Assembly: GCA_001632435.1 (NCBI GenBank)
Contig: KV424006.1
Coordinates: forward strand, 61,261 to 125,260
Direction of reading: 5' to 3'
Length of the DNA stretch: 64,000 nt
Source: Calocera cornea HHB12733
Taxonomy: Eukaryota > Basidiomycota > Dacrymycetes > Dacrymycetales > Dacrymycetaceae
Both the position numbers and the translations under genes were made by a program. Shown one piece after another: positions 32,722 to 44,500 of this stretch; the first letter of the stretch is position 1; each line of letters opens with the position of its first letter. The notes below the pieces were generated by a model. The model saw nothing but the letters and a program-made list of their open reading frames with translations, searched no databases and was not told where the DNA came from.

Positions 32722-35420
32722 ATGGACATTGCCATGGTGTATATCCCCCCGTTCCCGCTGCCGTCCCCGCCCACCGCACCCGCACCGGCTACCCCCTCCG
32801 CCCGTCTGCGTCTGTCTCCGTCCTCGTCCCTGTCACATCCCTCCAGCACCCCGCCCTCGTCGTCCTCTCTTCCTCTCCCACCATCACCACGCCAGCCCAC
32901 CGCCGCCAACCAGCAGCAACAGCAGCAGCAACCAGGCTCATCCCCACCAGGCCGATTCGCCTCCCTCCTCGCCTCCCTCCGCGGCCCCTCGCTCGCCCAG
33001 GCCCCTGTCTCCCCGCCCCCACCACCCCAGCCACATATGATGCCCCCTCCCCCACTCTCCCGCCCGGGCAGGCAGCGCTCCGCGAGCGCGGCAGGCTCGG
33101 GTGCACCGGCCGTACCCACCTCCCCCGGCGTGCTGGGGATGATCAATACCCCTCCAGCCCCACAGCCACCCTCACCCGCCCGCGAAATCGGCAACCCCTT
33201 CTCCTACCTTCGCGGTAGGCGCGGCACCGGTAACCAACAGCAGCAGCAGCAGCAGCAGCAGGGGTCAGGAGCGGCCGCGCCAGGGGCGACAATCGCAGGA
33301 GGTCCCGCGGGAGGCCCCGCCGGCGCGAGTGGTGCACCGCCGCAGACCCCGGCCAATTCTCATCCGGGCGGCCAGGGCCAAGCGCCTGCTCCTTCCGTAC
33401 TCACCACGACCACCTCGCCAGGGCCCATCTCCCCCGTCTCGACCGCCTCGCACCACCACGTCCACCTCCCGCACCTCCTCCACAGACGCCACAGCACCAC
33501 CGCGCCCTCCCCGCCCGCGCTGTCCCCTCCTGCCAGCAATAACTCCTCCAACAGCGCGAACGCTACCCCTCTCCCGTCCGCCACCCCGACAGCACACCCA
33601 GGCGCAACCGCAGGAGCGAACACGCCCATGCCCATCGGCGCACAGCACGGCCCACCCGGAACGCCGGGCAACCCGCACCGGCTCCGCCTCGTCCCGCACC
33701 TCGAGAGCTCCCGCTCGCTCATCTTCGACCCGATCCTGCGCCAGCTCCTCGATGGCCAGCCGCCCATCCGCATCGGCCGCTTTACAGAGCGCCGCAGTAC
33801 CCACGGCGGGCGCGACGACGACGGCAAGATCGCTTTCCGGAGCAAGGTAGTCAGCAGAGGGCATGCGGAGGTATGGTGCGAGCCGGGTGGAAAGGTGCGT
33901 TGTCCTGCGGGCGATGACTCAATTATGCGCATATACTTACTCAGGGGCAGGTCCTCCTCAGGGACACTTCCTCCTCCTCCGGCACGTTCCTCAACCACAT
34001 CCGCCTCTCCTCGCCCAACATCGAGTCCCGCCCGTACCCCCTCAAGGACGGGGACGTCATCCAGCTCGGCGTCGACTACCAGGGAGGGACCGAGGAGATC
34101 TACCGCTGTGTCAAGATACGCGTCGAGCTCGACAGGCATGTAGGAGGGAGAGAGGCGTTCAAGTGCGTCTGACTACACTAGATAAGGTGGATGTATGCTG
34201 ATCTGTATGCAGTGAGAACGCTCTCGCCCAGCTGAATGCTCTGGCGGCCACAACGGCCGCCGCTGCTGCTGCTGCTGCTGCAGGGGACGCGCCAGCGACG
34301 ATCGCCTCTGCCACAGGCGATGGGCTGGCGCCGGGCACCAAAAAGGCATCTATTACCGAATGTTCCATCTGTGCGTCCCATCCGCCGCATATATGCGCAT
34401 ATCTGACATTATCTAGGCATCTCGAGTGTCACCGTCTGCCAGGCGCTGTTCATCGCCCCCTGCTCGCATGTATTCCACTACAAGTGCATCCGCCCGCTGG
34501 TGGAGAAACGATATCCAGGCTTCATGTGTCCTATGTGCCGGTGCTATGCTGATCTGGACGCTGATGTCGACGATGAGGAGTACGGGATGCCGACGCCGAA
34601 GGCCGCGCCTGTTTCCACCGCAGTTGCTGTGTCGGCTGTTCAGCCCGCTGTCGCCCAGGTGCAGGCCGACGCTGCTCCTGCCGCAGCTGCCCCTGTGATA
34701 GAGATCGAAGACCAGGACATGGACGAAGTGGCTGTCGAGAATGAGGCGCTCGGTAATGGCGGCATGGACGAAGACGAGGAGGACAACGACGTCATTGCGA
34801 ACCTCTCTGAAGGCTCACCCGAGACACAGGAAGAGGAAGAGGACGAGGATCTGATCGAGGAGCGCGAAGTGGAGGCGACGGCGTCTAATGCCTCCATCGG
34901 TGCTTCGTCTTCGGGCAGCGCCAACCCACCGTCATCTTTTGCCATCCCTATGGCCGGGCCGTCCCGTGCCCATCCCGAGGCGCGCCAGACGGACCGCGAG
35001 CGGCTCGATGACAACGCTACCCCGATGAACAACCTCTTCCTCTCGACTCTGGCGGATACCTCTGTGCGTCGCTCGCGCGTCGCGAATATGAATGGAACGC
35101 TCGAAAGGCCCTTTGGTACCGGAACTGTCCTCACCCCTATTCCCAGCGTCTCGAGCATTGCCCCTTCTTTCATCGCCCGTGGTGGCGAGGAAGCCTCTCC
35201 AGCCCAGGCGCGCAACGGTGGAAGCCAGCGGCGCAAGGGCAAGCGCCGCGCCCCAATCTCCTCGGACGACGTGACGGAGCGCGAGGGCCAGGAGAGCACC
35301 CGCAAGCCCGCGCGCGAGCGGCGTGCGCTCGAGCTCGAAGACGAGGACGACGAGGACGAGGACGCCGTCATGGTCGAGGGTGAGCCGGGTGTTTCTTCTC
35401 GGAAGCGGCGAAGGTGCTGA
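32722..35420 (+). CDS. FHA-RING E3 ubiquitin ligase (Dma1/CHFR type)
   Basis: Four exons, 32722-33894, 33951-34162, 34213-34370 and 34417-35420, encode 848 aa. The first 320 residues are Pro/Ser/Gln-rich. The FHA domain (about 325-440) shows PIRIGRF, VVSRGHAEVW (the phosphothreonine-contacting S-R-x-H) and SSSSGTFLNHIRL. A RING finger follows at about 512-560: CSIC, C-S-H-x-F-H-x2-C, then CPMC. The C-terminal 280 residues are acidic and disordered. FHA plus RING in this order is the layout of fission-yeast Dma1, budding-yeast Dma1/Dma2 and animal CHFR, which read phosphothreonine and ubiquitinate regulators of mitosis and cytokinesis. This protein is much longer because of its flanking low-complexity regions. 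Introns 1 and 3 contain GCGCATATA-type sequences. Confidence 0.85.
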
Positions 35421-36371
35421 GGGCTTCTTTTCTCCAGGGTGAGCTGCATCACCATTCATCACCACCCCAGCCACTACAGCTGCAAGCTACTCTCCATACC
35501 GAGCACGACGGCATCAGCCGATATGATGACCCGTGGTAGACGACCACACGTTTCGACCCCCTTTGTGATAAACTGTTTTTCTTATCTCACGATCTCCTTC
35601 TGCTTTTGCCTAACGGTTACCCTTCCTTGCGCGATTACCCGATCCTCCCCTCTCGTTAACCTGCCTTTCTTTCCCCTCTCGAGCGAACAACATCCAACCT
35701 GCAACTTTCTTACCCCGAGCCCGCCTTCGTGTGTGCTTATTTGCTTTTTTTTTCTCTTCTCGCTGCGCTGTTGCTTCGTTGTATCGATTATGAGGCGGTT
35801 TCAAGACAGTAATCAAGCAAGTCAATGCGGAATGTTCTCTGCCCATGGGTGCCTCTCGCACTTCGAGTCGGCGGGGGTCCTGGTTAGTACGCGTGCGTGT
35901 ACGGTAAGGAAATGGTGCAAAGGACAGCGAGTGGGGCCGATCTGTTAAAAACACCGGCATCTTTCCAGGGCGGAGAGGCTCACTCTGCCCTGTCGTGAGT
36001 AGCAGTGCCTCCATCTGCTTGGTGAGTGATTTCGCCGAATGACTACGTATATGCCTGATTCCTTGAACAGTAACTTACACGACCGATCTTCCATGTCTCA
36101 GACTTGGAGATATAGCAAGTGTCGCGCTGAGTGCCGAGGGAACGCGGTCCTCTCCATCGGCTATTGAATCGGCTGGTTTCTCCCGACGAGCTGCACCGCC
36201 ATGTCCACGCGGCTCTTGGAAGCCCTGAGGGAAAGATGAAGACTGGGGAACGGTCAACCTCCGCGACATTCCTACGTTTATGATGATGGCTTCGCAGCGC
36301 ATTGTATATGAAGGCGACTGCTGCTGCCTGAGGTACGCTAGCTGCTGTACGTGCCCGCTATCAGGTCAAGG
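35421..36371. other. Gap after the FHA-RING gene
   Basis: Nothing supportable was seen. A T-rich stretch at about 35560-35770 probably includes the 3' UTR and the terminator of the FHA-RING gene. Confidence 0.4.
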
Positions 36372-37557
36372 ATGACGCGACCGGCCCTCTGCCTGGAGTT
36401 GTGGCTGATGATCTTTGAGCAGCTTATCAACACGCGAGTCAGTGCGCAAAGTCCTCACCCACTGTTGCCCGTATTGCTGGTTTGCAAGAACTGGAGGGTG
36501 CGTTTGCTCTCGCGCATTGTATGCCCTGTATCTGACAAATCAGCAGATCTTGACCCAGCCACTGATCTATCGGTACCCTCAGCTCTGGTTATCCGAATCA
36601 GTCAAGAAATTCGTCGGCGTGCTTCGGGAGAAGGAAGCGCAGGGTCAAGATGTCCACCGAGTAATCAGGTCGATCGACTTTCACAGCGGGGCGGCACGAT
36701 CTCAGTATCTGCCTCAGCTTCTACCCCATTGTCACGCCCTCGAGACGTTCGGTGCCGAGCTGGGGCACGTCCTCTGCAATGTCGACTTGTGCGGCGTCTT
36801 CACGACCTGGGAGGAATCCCTCAACAACTTGGAGCTCGTCCTCAACTACACATCCGAGTGGGACTACCGGCCCTTGAGCTCCATTGGGTCCTTGCGGAGG
36901 TTACGACGCCTGGATCTGCAAGTTCACCCGCCTTTTCGTGAGACGGATCTCGACCTCTCATGTATGAAACCGTGGGACCTGCGATCACTCAGTTATTTGT
37001 CGGTTCGCATTGCCGGATTGATCTCAACGAAATCAACCTTTACCGACTTCCTGGCGCGATGTCGATTTCCTGCTCTCCGCTGCGTCGAGATCGTGGATCC
37101 GGCAGACGAACTTCCCTCAGGAATCTTCGACTTCTTTCGCCGTCATCCTCAGATATCACAGCTCGATGTCAATCATGCGACGGTTGCAGCAGAACTGCGA
37201 GATGTACTCCCCTGTGTTCAGACGGTTCGGTTGCAAGCTCAACGCGACTCAAACGCGGTCGCCCTGCACGAGTTTCCACTTCGTGTACAACACATCCACC
37301 TTCGTTACCCAAGTGCCTCAGTGTCATCGCCATGCGACGGCATGCTCCAGCAACTTGTAGAGAGTAGCTACCCACTTCAGCTTCAAAGTGTGCGCGTTTC
37401 GCACCCGACTTTCAAGTGGCGGCTTGCGTTGCAAGGAAGCGAAGCTCAGGAGTGGATCGCCAAGAAGAAGCAGCTACAACTCAGAGGCATCAGACTTCTG
37501 GACAACAGCCAGGATGACTTGTTCGATGTTCGGCAGATCTTGGATGTTGTTGAGTAG
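36372..37557 (+). CDS. F-box/LRR-like protein, paralogue 4 (diverged)
   Basis: Exon 1 (36372-36497, 42 codons) is MTRPALCLELWLMIFEQL ... LLVCKNWR, the F-box. A short intron (about 46-49 nt) follows at the same position as in paralogues 1-3. Exon 2 starts at about 36547 with ILTQPLIYR, matching the EIASPLLYR start, and runs to 37557. It holds leucine-rich segments (SSIGSLRRLRRLDLQVHPPF, CRFPALRCVEIVDP) and ends GIRLLDNSQDDLFDV. The product is about 379 aa. No ACGCGT boxes lie upstream, unlike paralogues 1-3. Likely an SCF adaptor. Confidence 0.75.
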
Positions 37558-37664
37558 GAATAAGTACCACAGTTGACACTGATATAGGATTGCACGGTGA
37601 TGTGACAGGCATCACAACCTTTGCTTCTATTCGCGCGACGCGGCCCGAGCCGCGCTCTCACGAA

Positions 37665-38078
37665 GCTGCATCCGGCAATCCCACTTCCTTAACAGCAACG
37701 TCAGCTTAGCGTCGTGCCGCACCACACCACACCACATATTCGTCCACACATCCACCGTCGCATCAAACTAGCGAACTTCCTCGCGCGAAGGGCCCAGATC
37801 CAGAGGACGGGGCTTGTATTGGATGTTGCTAGATGTCCTTGCACGTGTCCGGGAGTGTCTTGCCTCAGTCTTGGAGCGGGCTGCGGGAGTACCCTGGGAC
37901 GGCTGACGCCGGATTCCAACGCCTCTCCTTGTTGGGCGGAGGACTGCCTGGGCCGCGCCGTCCCAGCGCGTTGGGCTGGACCGGCATGCGGGTTGGTCCA
38001 CTCCGGACTTGGTTCGACTAATAACATAGCACGTTAACTCAAGTGATACGCGTGCCCATGGAACGGTGCATGCACCCC
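37665..38078 (-). repeat. Dispersed repeat copy B
   Basis: Reverse-complement partner of 20186-20601. It ends about 440 bp before the start of F-box paralogue 3 and has the same orientation relative to that gene as copy A has to F-box paralogue 2. Confidence 0.75.
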
Positions 38079-38453
38079 CTCTCCAGCGAGCTAGTACTGC
38101 CAGTCGCGTCTCGTGAAAAGCACACCTGTCCGGTGGATCACCGATGCCAGGAAGCCGGTAGACCACCCTCCCCTGCCAGCAGTGAGCCTCTCCACCCAAT
38201 CCGCCCCAATCCACGGCAGGCCATCCACTGCGAGCCTCGCCAGCCATTGGTCTCGCCAACAGGGCGGATACTCAACTCAACCTAACCCAATCTACCCACT
38301 CAACAGCCCCCTCCACTTCCTTAGGCCACATGCCGGTGGTACGCCGGCCGACTCTGAGTCCGTACATATTCGAGAAGCGCGCCGTCGGAAAACTGGGACG
38401 GTGATTGTCCCCGACCATGGCGCGCACGCGCACGGGCCACCAAACGCGTGCAA

Positions 38454-38476
38454 ATTCTTAGACCACCGCGACGCGT
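38454..38476 (+). promoter_or_regulatory. ACGCGT (MCB-like) boxes before F-box gene 3
   Basis: ACGCGT at 38454-38459 and 38471-38476, plus a degenerate GTCGCGTCC nearer the ATG at 38519. The segment GCGTCCACC-TGC-TCACC before ATGACTTC matches the leaders of paralogues 1 and 2. Confidence 0.5.
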
Positions 38477-38518
38477 CGACGCACTCCTTCCTTGCTGGTC
38501 GCGTCCACCTGCATCACC

Positions 38519-39776
38519 ATGACTTCGTCCGAAGGAACGCTTGTCTTGCGCAGCCCCCCCCCCCCTTCTGCAAACTCAGTCGGCGGTCTTGGTGTGTCGT
38601 TGTGGTATATGATCTTCGAAATGGTGGAGGAGGGTATGGCTGAGCATCCTAGCTACTGTGGGAGACACCCCGTGCATACCATTTTGTTGGTCTGCAAAAG
38701 CTGGAAGGTGAGCGGGGAAGCTGTTCTTCATACCACAGTCCTGAAGGTGCCTGAAGAACATCGCGGCGCCATTACTGTATCGAAGTATTGTCATCGACCC
38801 CTCCCTCATGCTTGCTCGATTAGCTTCAAGCTTACCTCGCCGCCGGATTGCTGCCGTTCCAGCTGCCGCATACATCAAGAATATCTGCCTGGAAAGCCGT
38901 TGTGACGATGATGATGAGCGGCTGACACTTACGAGTGTATTATGCCAAACTCCAAACCTCGTATCATTGACAGGACTGGAAGGAGGATTTCGAGAGCTTG
39001 CAGCTCTTGCTTCGTCTTGCGCGAACACGCTTCACAAGCTGGAGTTCAAAGTCATGGAAGGCGAAAACATAAGCGATGCTCTGGCTGTTCTCCAACAATT
39101 CACGTGTCTCCATCATTTGTCATTCAATGTCGTCGATGAATGTGACTATGAAGAGGTCGATACAATGGAGCTGGCCGACATTCAATACCTTGACGCCCCA
39201 TTGCTCCGATATCTTTCAATTGGTGGCAGCCATGCACAAAGCACCACGTACTTCTCTCGGTGCCGATTTCCGTCTCTGACACAGCTTCACGTGTACAAGC
39301 TTCTGGAGGACGAGGATCGTGACACACTAGATGACTTTCTGCATCACCATGGACCACGGCTAGAATGGCTTAGGTTGGACGTTTTCGACTACCCTAGTAT
39401 TCCGACCAATATGCTCGGTACCTTACGGGATGTAGTGTTCGCTGCGGACGACTGGGATATCGAAAAGCCTTGGCCCGTCGACGTCTGGTTTAAATACTTC
39501 CCTCCGTCGGTCCTGCATGTGCACCTGTTGACAGTATATGTGCCACATCCCGAGTACTACTTCGGCTTCATCGACGAGTTGGTGCACGCTGGCGGGACGG
39601 TTGGGTTCAAGTTCCTACATCTCGATGAAGCCGATTTTTCGTGGAAGGAGCTGTATGAACGATATTCCAAGGTTGCTGGCTCCTGGGTGCGATTCGCCCT
39701 ACACCTGAAGAGCGAGACAGGCATAACCCTACTGGATAAGGATGGGCTGACCTGGATGATGCTTCGGCCGGAATGA
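38519..39776 (+). CDS. F-box/LRR-like protein, paralogue 3
   Basis: Exons 38519-38707 and 38757-39776 encode 402 aa. Exon 1 runs MTSSEGT ... GGLGVSLWYMIFEMVEEG ... LLVCKSWK; exon 2 starts NIAAPLLYR. The acceptor again appears to be AAG (CTGAAG), as in paralogue 1. Leucine-rich repeats continue to GITLLDKDGLTWMML at the C-terminus. A run of 12 C at 38554-38565 codes for Ser-Pro4 between the start and the F-box; one slip there would destroy the frame. Predicted SCF adaptor. Confidence 0.8.
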
Positions 39777-40162
39777 AGCGGGGTGTGCAGTGAGTCATCC
39801 CACATGCTGCAAATGCTCTTGAAGCTGTTCTCACTCCCCAACAGCATGATCTTCCTACTACCTTTCTCTCTCCATCCCATCTCTCAACCATATCACTACA
39901 CACAGTCCGACAGAAGTTAATGAGCAATGTCTTGAACTCGATCCATGTAATATAACTCCACCCTTCTTGGGGGAGGTCCGGAAGGACAGCCGATGCTAGG
40001 GAGATCTCAAACTACTACGACTTGGGAACCAGGCGGTCTAGTCGCACTGTTCTCGCGCTGCGATCACCAGATCACCACGTAGTAAATGTGACACAAAATG
40101 CACGAGAAAACGTAAGTTCGAAGGTGAAATACGTAAGCTGGTACAGTCTTCCGATACATATC

Positions 40163-41229
40163 CTAAGAGCTCGCATCCACCCTTGGTGTCAACAACCACG
40201 TCATAGCCCGTCCATCTTTGTCCAGCAGCAAAATCCCTTTGTTCTTCTGCCACCGATGTGCACAGCGTGCCAAATAGCCAGCCCGGTCAGGGAGCTTCTC
40301 TAATCCTGCCGACCAGGACCAATCATCTAGGTGAAATCTATCGGAAACGTAAATCAGGATCGTCGTCTAACTGGAAGTCCAAATAGTCGAGGATGTCCAT
40401 ACTAGAGTCGTTGCAGCGAAGCTGCAGGTGTATCGCGAATGAAATCGAGGCGAGTGAGATGCGGCCCATGCGAACGCAAAAACGGCAGGATCGCCATGTT
40501 GATGGTATCGCTCGTATCATACAGCGCAAATACTGAATAGACGGGTGTTTATGCCACTGTAGACGTAGGCTATGATGTCCCGCCAATTCCGGCAGGAGAT
40601 GAAAACATCCGGAAAGATGATGTTCGGGGAAGTGCAGCGGTTCCAGGTCACCAGTGACCTCCGAATCAATTCGGCTCCATTGCATGCCCGCCAAACGTCG
40701 GAGCCTTTTGAGACGTTGCATGGAGATAAGGATGGGTTGGAGAGAGGGACTCTGATCGATGTCGACGTTGAGTGAGCGCAGAGCCGGTGCACATTATACG
40801 GAGAGGAAGCTATCTCGCGATGAGAAAGGTGTAGTGCTTTGAAAGAGACCAGGTTGTGTGCCAGTGCGACTACGAAGGTCACGTCCAGTTTACTCGAATT
40901 GACTATATTTCGAATCGAAAATGATGGATAAGATATCCGCAAGAACCAGTATCGCAGCCGCAACTGGCAAGATGCTGGACAAACTTGGACAGACCGGCGC
41001 TGGTGTCGAACAGAGCGAAGCGATACATGAGCGCTGCTGTAATTGCCTGATTGACAGGACAACTTCAGCAGTGGTTCAAACGGTTCGGGAGCAGGGATAC
41101 CTTCCATGACTTGCACAGACGGAAAAGGACTGGATGAGGATGGCGCGCGAAGCCAGAATCGATGTCTTTTTCCGCCACCATTTCGAAGATCATATACCAG
41201 AGCTCCCTGCCGAGCACAGGGATCGGCAT
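40163..41229 (-). pseudogene. F-box/LRR-like pseudogene, paralogue 5
   Basis: An intact F-box exon is present at 41229-41101 (MPIPVLGRELWYMIFEMVAEK ... RLCKSWK), followed by a standard intron and ITAALMYR, the conserved exon-2 start. Homology then continues in other frames. One frame stops at about 40917, and NLVSFKALHLSHREIASS continues in a second frame. AILPFLRSHGPHLTRLDF (matching FLRYHGPRL of the paralogues) lies in another. The end, RFHLDDWSW ... GILLLDKDGRAMTWLL, lies in yet another, stopping at 40163. Several indels are needed, so the copy is non-functional unless the assembly is wrong. Confidence 0.75.
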
Positions 41230-41546
41230 CGTGTTAGAAGTTCCTGGACACCCACCACGGTATGTCAGTGCAATACGACAACAGTATGGGCAGTAGGTAA
41301 GATCGCTGGTAGGTGATGTCTGGTTACTGGGAATTGATGCAGTGACTGCACTCGACAGCTAGCTGCAAGCAGGCTGAGAGCACTACTAAAGCGGAAAGAT
41401 ACTCGTGGAATTGATCCCGCTCACGCGCCTCACTTTCCACGCATTGCGAGTGTGTCGATCTCGTGTCGTAACACGCCGCCTGACTGCTTCCTCTTTGTCC
41501 TCGACCGACACCCTGGCACTCAGAGGAAACAACTCAAGGTTGATGA

Positions 41547-44500
41547 ATGGCACGTGCATCGACGTCCAAAAGACGACCGTCTCCTGAGTTCGAGGCGTCG
41601 TCCGACCTCGAGGATCAACTCCCTGGCGAGACGCAGTTCTCGTCACACGAGTCCGACGATCCCGAGAACTTCTTCGATGTCGAGTCGATCCTCGATGAGG
41701 ATGAGGCCGGCGGAAAATATTTGATCAAGTGGAAGGGAAAGGATCCCAGTACTGGGCGGCCGTGGAAGAACTCATGGGAACCGAAGAGCAACTGTACGCC
41801 TAGCTTGATCGCGGAGTGGAAGAAGAAGAAGAGGAGAAGGGAGGCCATGGAGGATTTAAAGATGGGAGATAACTATGACCCTCGTGCGCATATATGCTGC
41901 TATGATATCTGGATTGGATCTGACGTATCTTCAGGAGTTAAGCCATCGACCTCTCGTTCCTCGCTGCGCTCTTCCGCCGCCTCCAAACCCGCGTCGACGC
42001 GCTCAGGACGGTCATCGGATCACTCCAGACCACCCCGCAGTAGTCTCCATGCGAAGGCCGTGGAGATTCCAGTGCAGCGCGTCTCTGGGACGCGCATCCC
42101 CTCCAAACGTCACGCCGCTATCGAGAAAGCAGACGACTCCGACGACGATCTACCGCGACGCGCCACCAAGCGCCGTCGACAGTCTGTCTCTGCCTCGGAC
42201 AGGGACGCGCAGGACGACGGGGAGGAGAGCGAGGAGCTTGGGGTCCAAACGCGCAGTCGCAAAACAGTCAGCACAAGCAACAAGAAGCAGAACGGGAACG
42301 GCAAGAGGAAAGCTACCGCACGAGGCTCATCAGGAACGCAAGTGGAAGAGCCCATCGAGCTCTCGTCAGGATCTGAGCACGAAGTTGAGATGCTGAATGA
42401 TGATGACGATGAAGATGACGATCTCAAACCGCGTTTCGGCGGCAAGGCCAATACCAAGCCCCGCCTCCTCACAACCTCGAACTTGACCGCCCCGGCCGTC
42501 AAAGTCGGACCTCCGAAAGGCAAGAAGAAGAAGTCACATACGGCTAGCCTCGAGATAGACGTTGAGATGACGCTTTCCAATGATGAACTTCCGGAGGAAG
42601 AGCCTGGAACGGACGAAGCGGAGACGGAGAGTGCCGGGAGGAGACGAGCGAGCGCGAAGAAGAGGGAGAGACCAAGTGTGCTCTCTGAAGGATCTGGAAG
42701 GGACACCAAGAAGCGCAAGGTCGACGATGCAGAACGAAGCGTAACGCCCTCCATCTCGCCGTCCAAAGTCACTGCTGCAATAGCGACTAAAGATGCGGAT
42801 TTCGTCCCTGACTCTCAACCACAATCCGTTGCCTATAGCACAACCCAATCTACGCCTTCCAAATCCCAGATCAGCGCTGCCAATACGTCTCGACCAATGC
42901 GCACCATTGCGAGTATGCGTGACCAGATGACCCCTTCAAAGTTCATCCGGAAAAAGGGCATCCTTGACTCCTCGGACGCTGAGGTGGAAGAACCACAGGT
43001 CAGCACGCAGATCGAGAGCTTCTCTAGCCCAAGTCAGCAGAAAAAGGCTCCTCCACCACCACCTCCGAAACCTCTCAATATGCGCTCGGTGGAAGGCGAA
43101 TCCGTCAAGGCGACAACGAGTACAGCTGCCCCGGCAGCGGCAGATGATGGTTGGGGAGCTACTGGTTGGACTGGTGATACGGACCACGAAGCACTTCCCT
43201 TAGACGAGTCCGCTCGCCCCGAGGATCTTCCTGGCCAGACTGTTGACGACGTGCTCGACAACCTACCTGCCGTAGGGAGTGGTCAAGTAGTCGAGCAGGA
43301 ATCCGAGCTCACTACGGAGGTCGAGGTAAACGAAGCTGGGGTGGCGTCAGTTGCTGTTGCTGGAACTGCGATCGAGATGCCGGCCGTGCAAGAGATGGAG
43401 ATCGTCGAGGTCGAGGCGGTGGACGGCGTGGTGACAACAGTCACTGAAGAAAATGTACACACGGAGGTTATCAGCGAGGAGCCTATGGATGCAGAAGATG
43501 ATACGGAGAGGGCTGTCGTGACGAAGGTGGTTGACGTGGTGGAGGTGGATGTCCTTGTTCCAGGAACTGCTCCCACTGTGGAAGACGATCACAGCGATCT
43601 GGTACGCTTCTGCCATACAATGACCCTGATTTTCCCTAATTTGGTGTGTTAGGTACTACCTGCGTTTGACGACAATGCCCCCGAGGTGCAAGCCGCACTC
43701 GAGCTTGTCAGGAATCGGGAAGAAGAGCTTGAAATCATCCGTGCGGAGAAATTGGCAGCAACTGCTCGTCGCGATACTCTCCAACGCAAGCTTGACGAAT
43801 TGGCCAAGGAGCGCGATATGTACAAGGATCGCTGCGAATTCCTCACCAAGGAGCTCTTTGAAAGCGACCCTGTACCTCACCACACCGACAGCAACCAGCA
43901 CTCCGGCGGTGGTGCCGAACGCGTGGTGTCCGCGTACGCCGCTTCTGGTGCGCCTGCTTCGCAAGAGGAACTCGAGGCGCTCTTCTCCGGCAGCAACACG
44001 AATTCAACTCAAGAAGAACTCGTCACGCTGCGCAGTCAACTGGACGTCGTCGCGGCTGAGCGGGATGAATTGAAGGTGTCTCTGGCTCTTGTACAAGGAA
44101 CAGAAGCAAATCTGCGGGCCGAGCTGGAGACAAAGACGGTAGCGGTTGAGCGGTTGAGCGAAGACGTGTCTCGCCATGCCAAGCGTGCACAGGAATATGA
44201 GTCGGACGCGGACCTCCTTCGACAAGTATATGCTGCCGCATCGTCTTCTGCAGCTGAGAGGAAGCAGGAGGCCGACGAGCTTCGCCAACAGAACGCAATC
44301 CTTCGAGGGCAGGTCAAGGATGGCGTGGCAGGTGCCAAACTGTTCGCTCAGGCACGAGTTGGTGCATTGCAAGCAGACGTGAAGAAATGGAGGGCAATGG
44401 CCGAACTGCAACTGAAACGCGCCGATCGCAGCGAATTGGTCGAGATACGCGAAAAGGCCGCAAAGGAACCCGTCTTGCAGAAACGCATCCGGGCGCTGAA

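Noticed and set aside
35439..35948. 169-codon plus-strand frame
   Set aside because: Cys/Phe/Ser-rich text from T-rich DNA just after a stop codon, most likely 3' UTR.
43283..43576. Minus-strand frame rich in Ser and Thr
   Set aside because: It is the antisense of the Val/Glu-rich region of the chromodomain protein.
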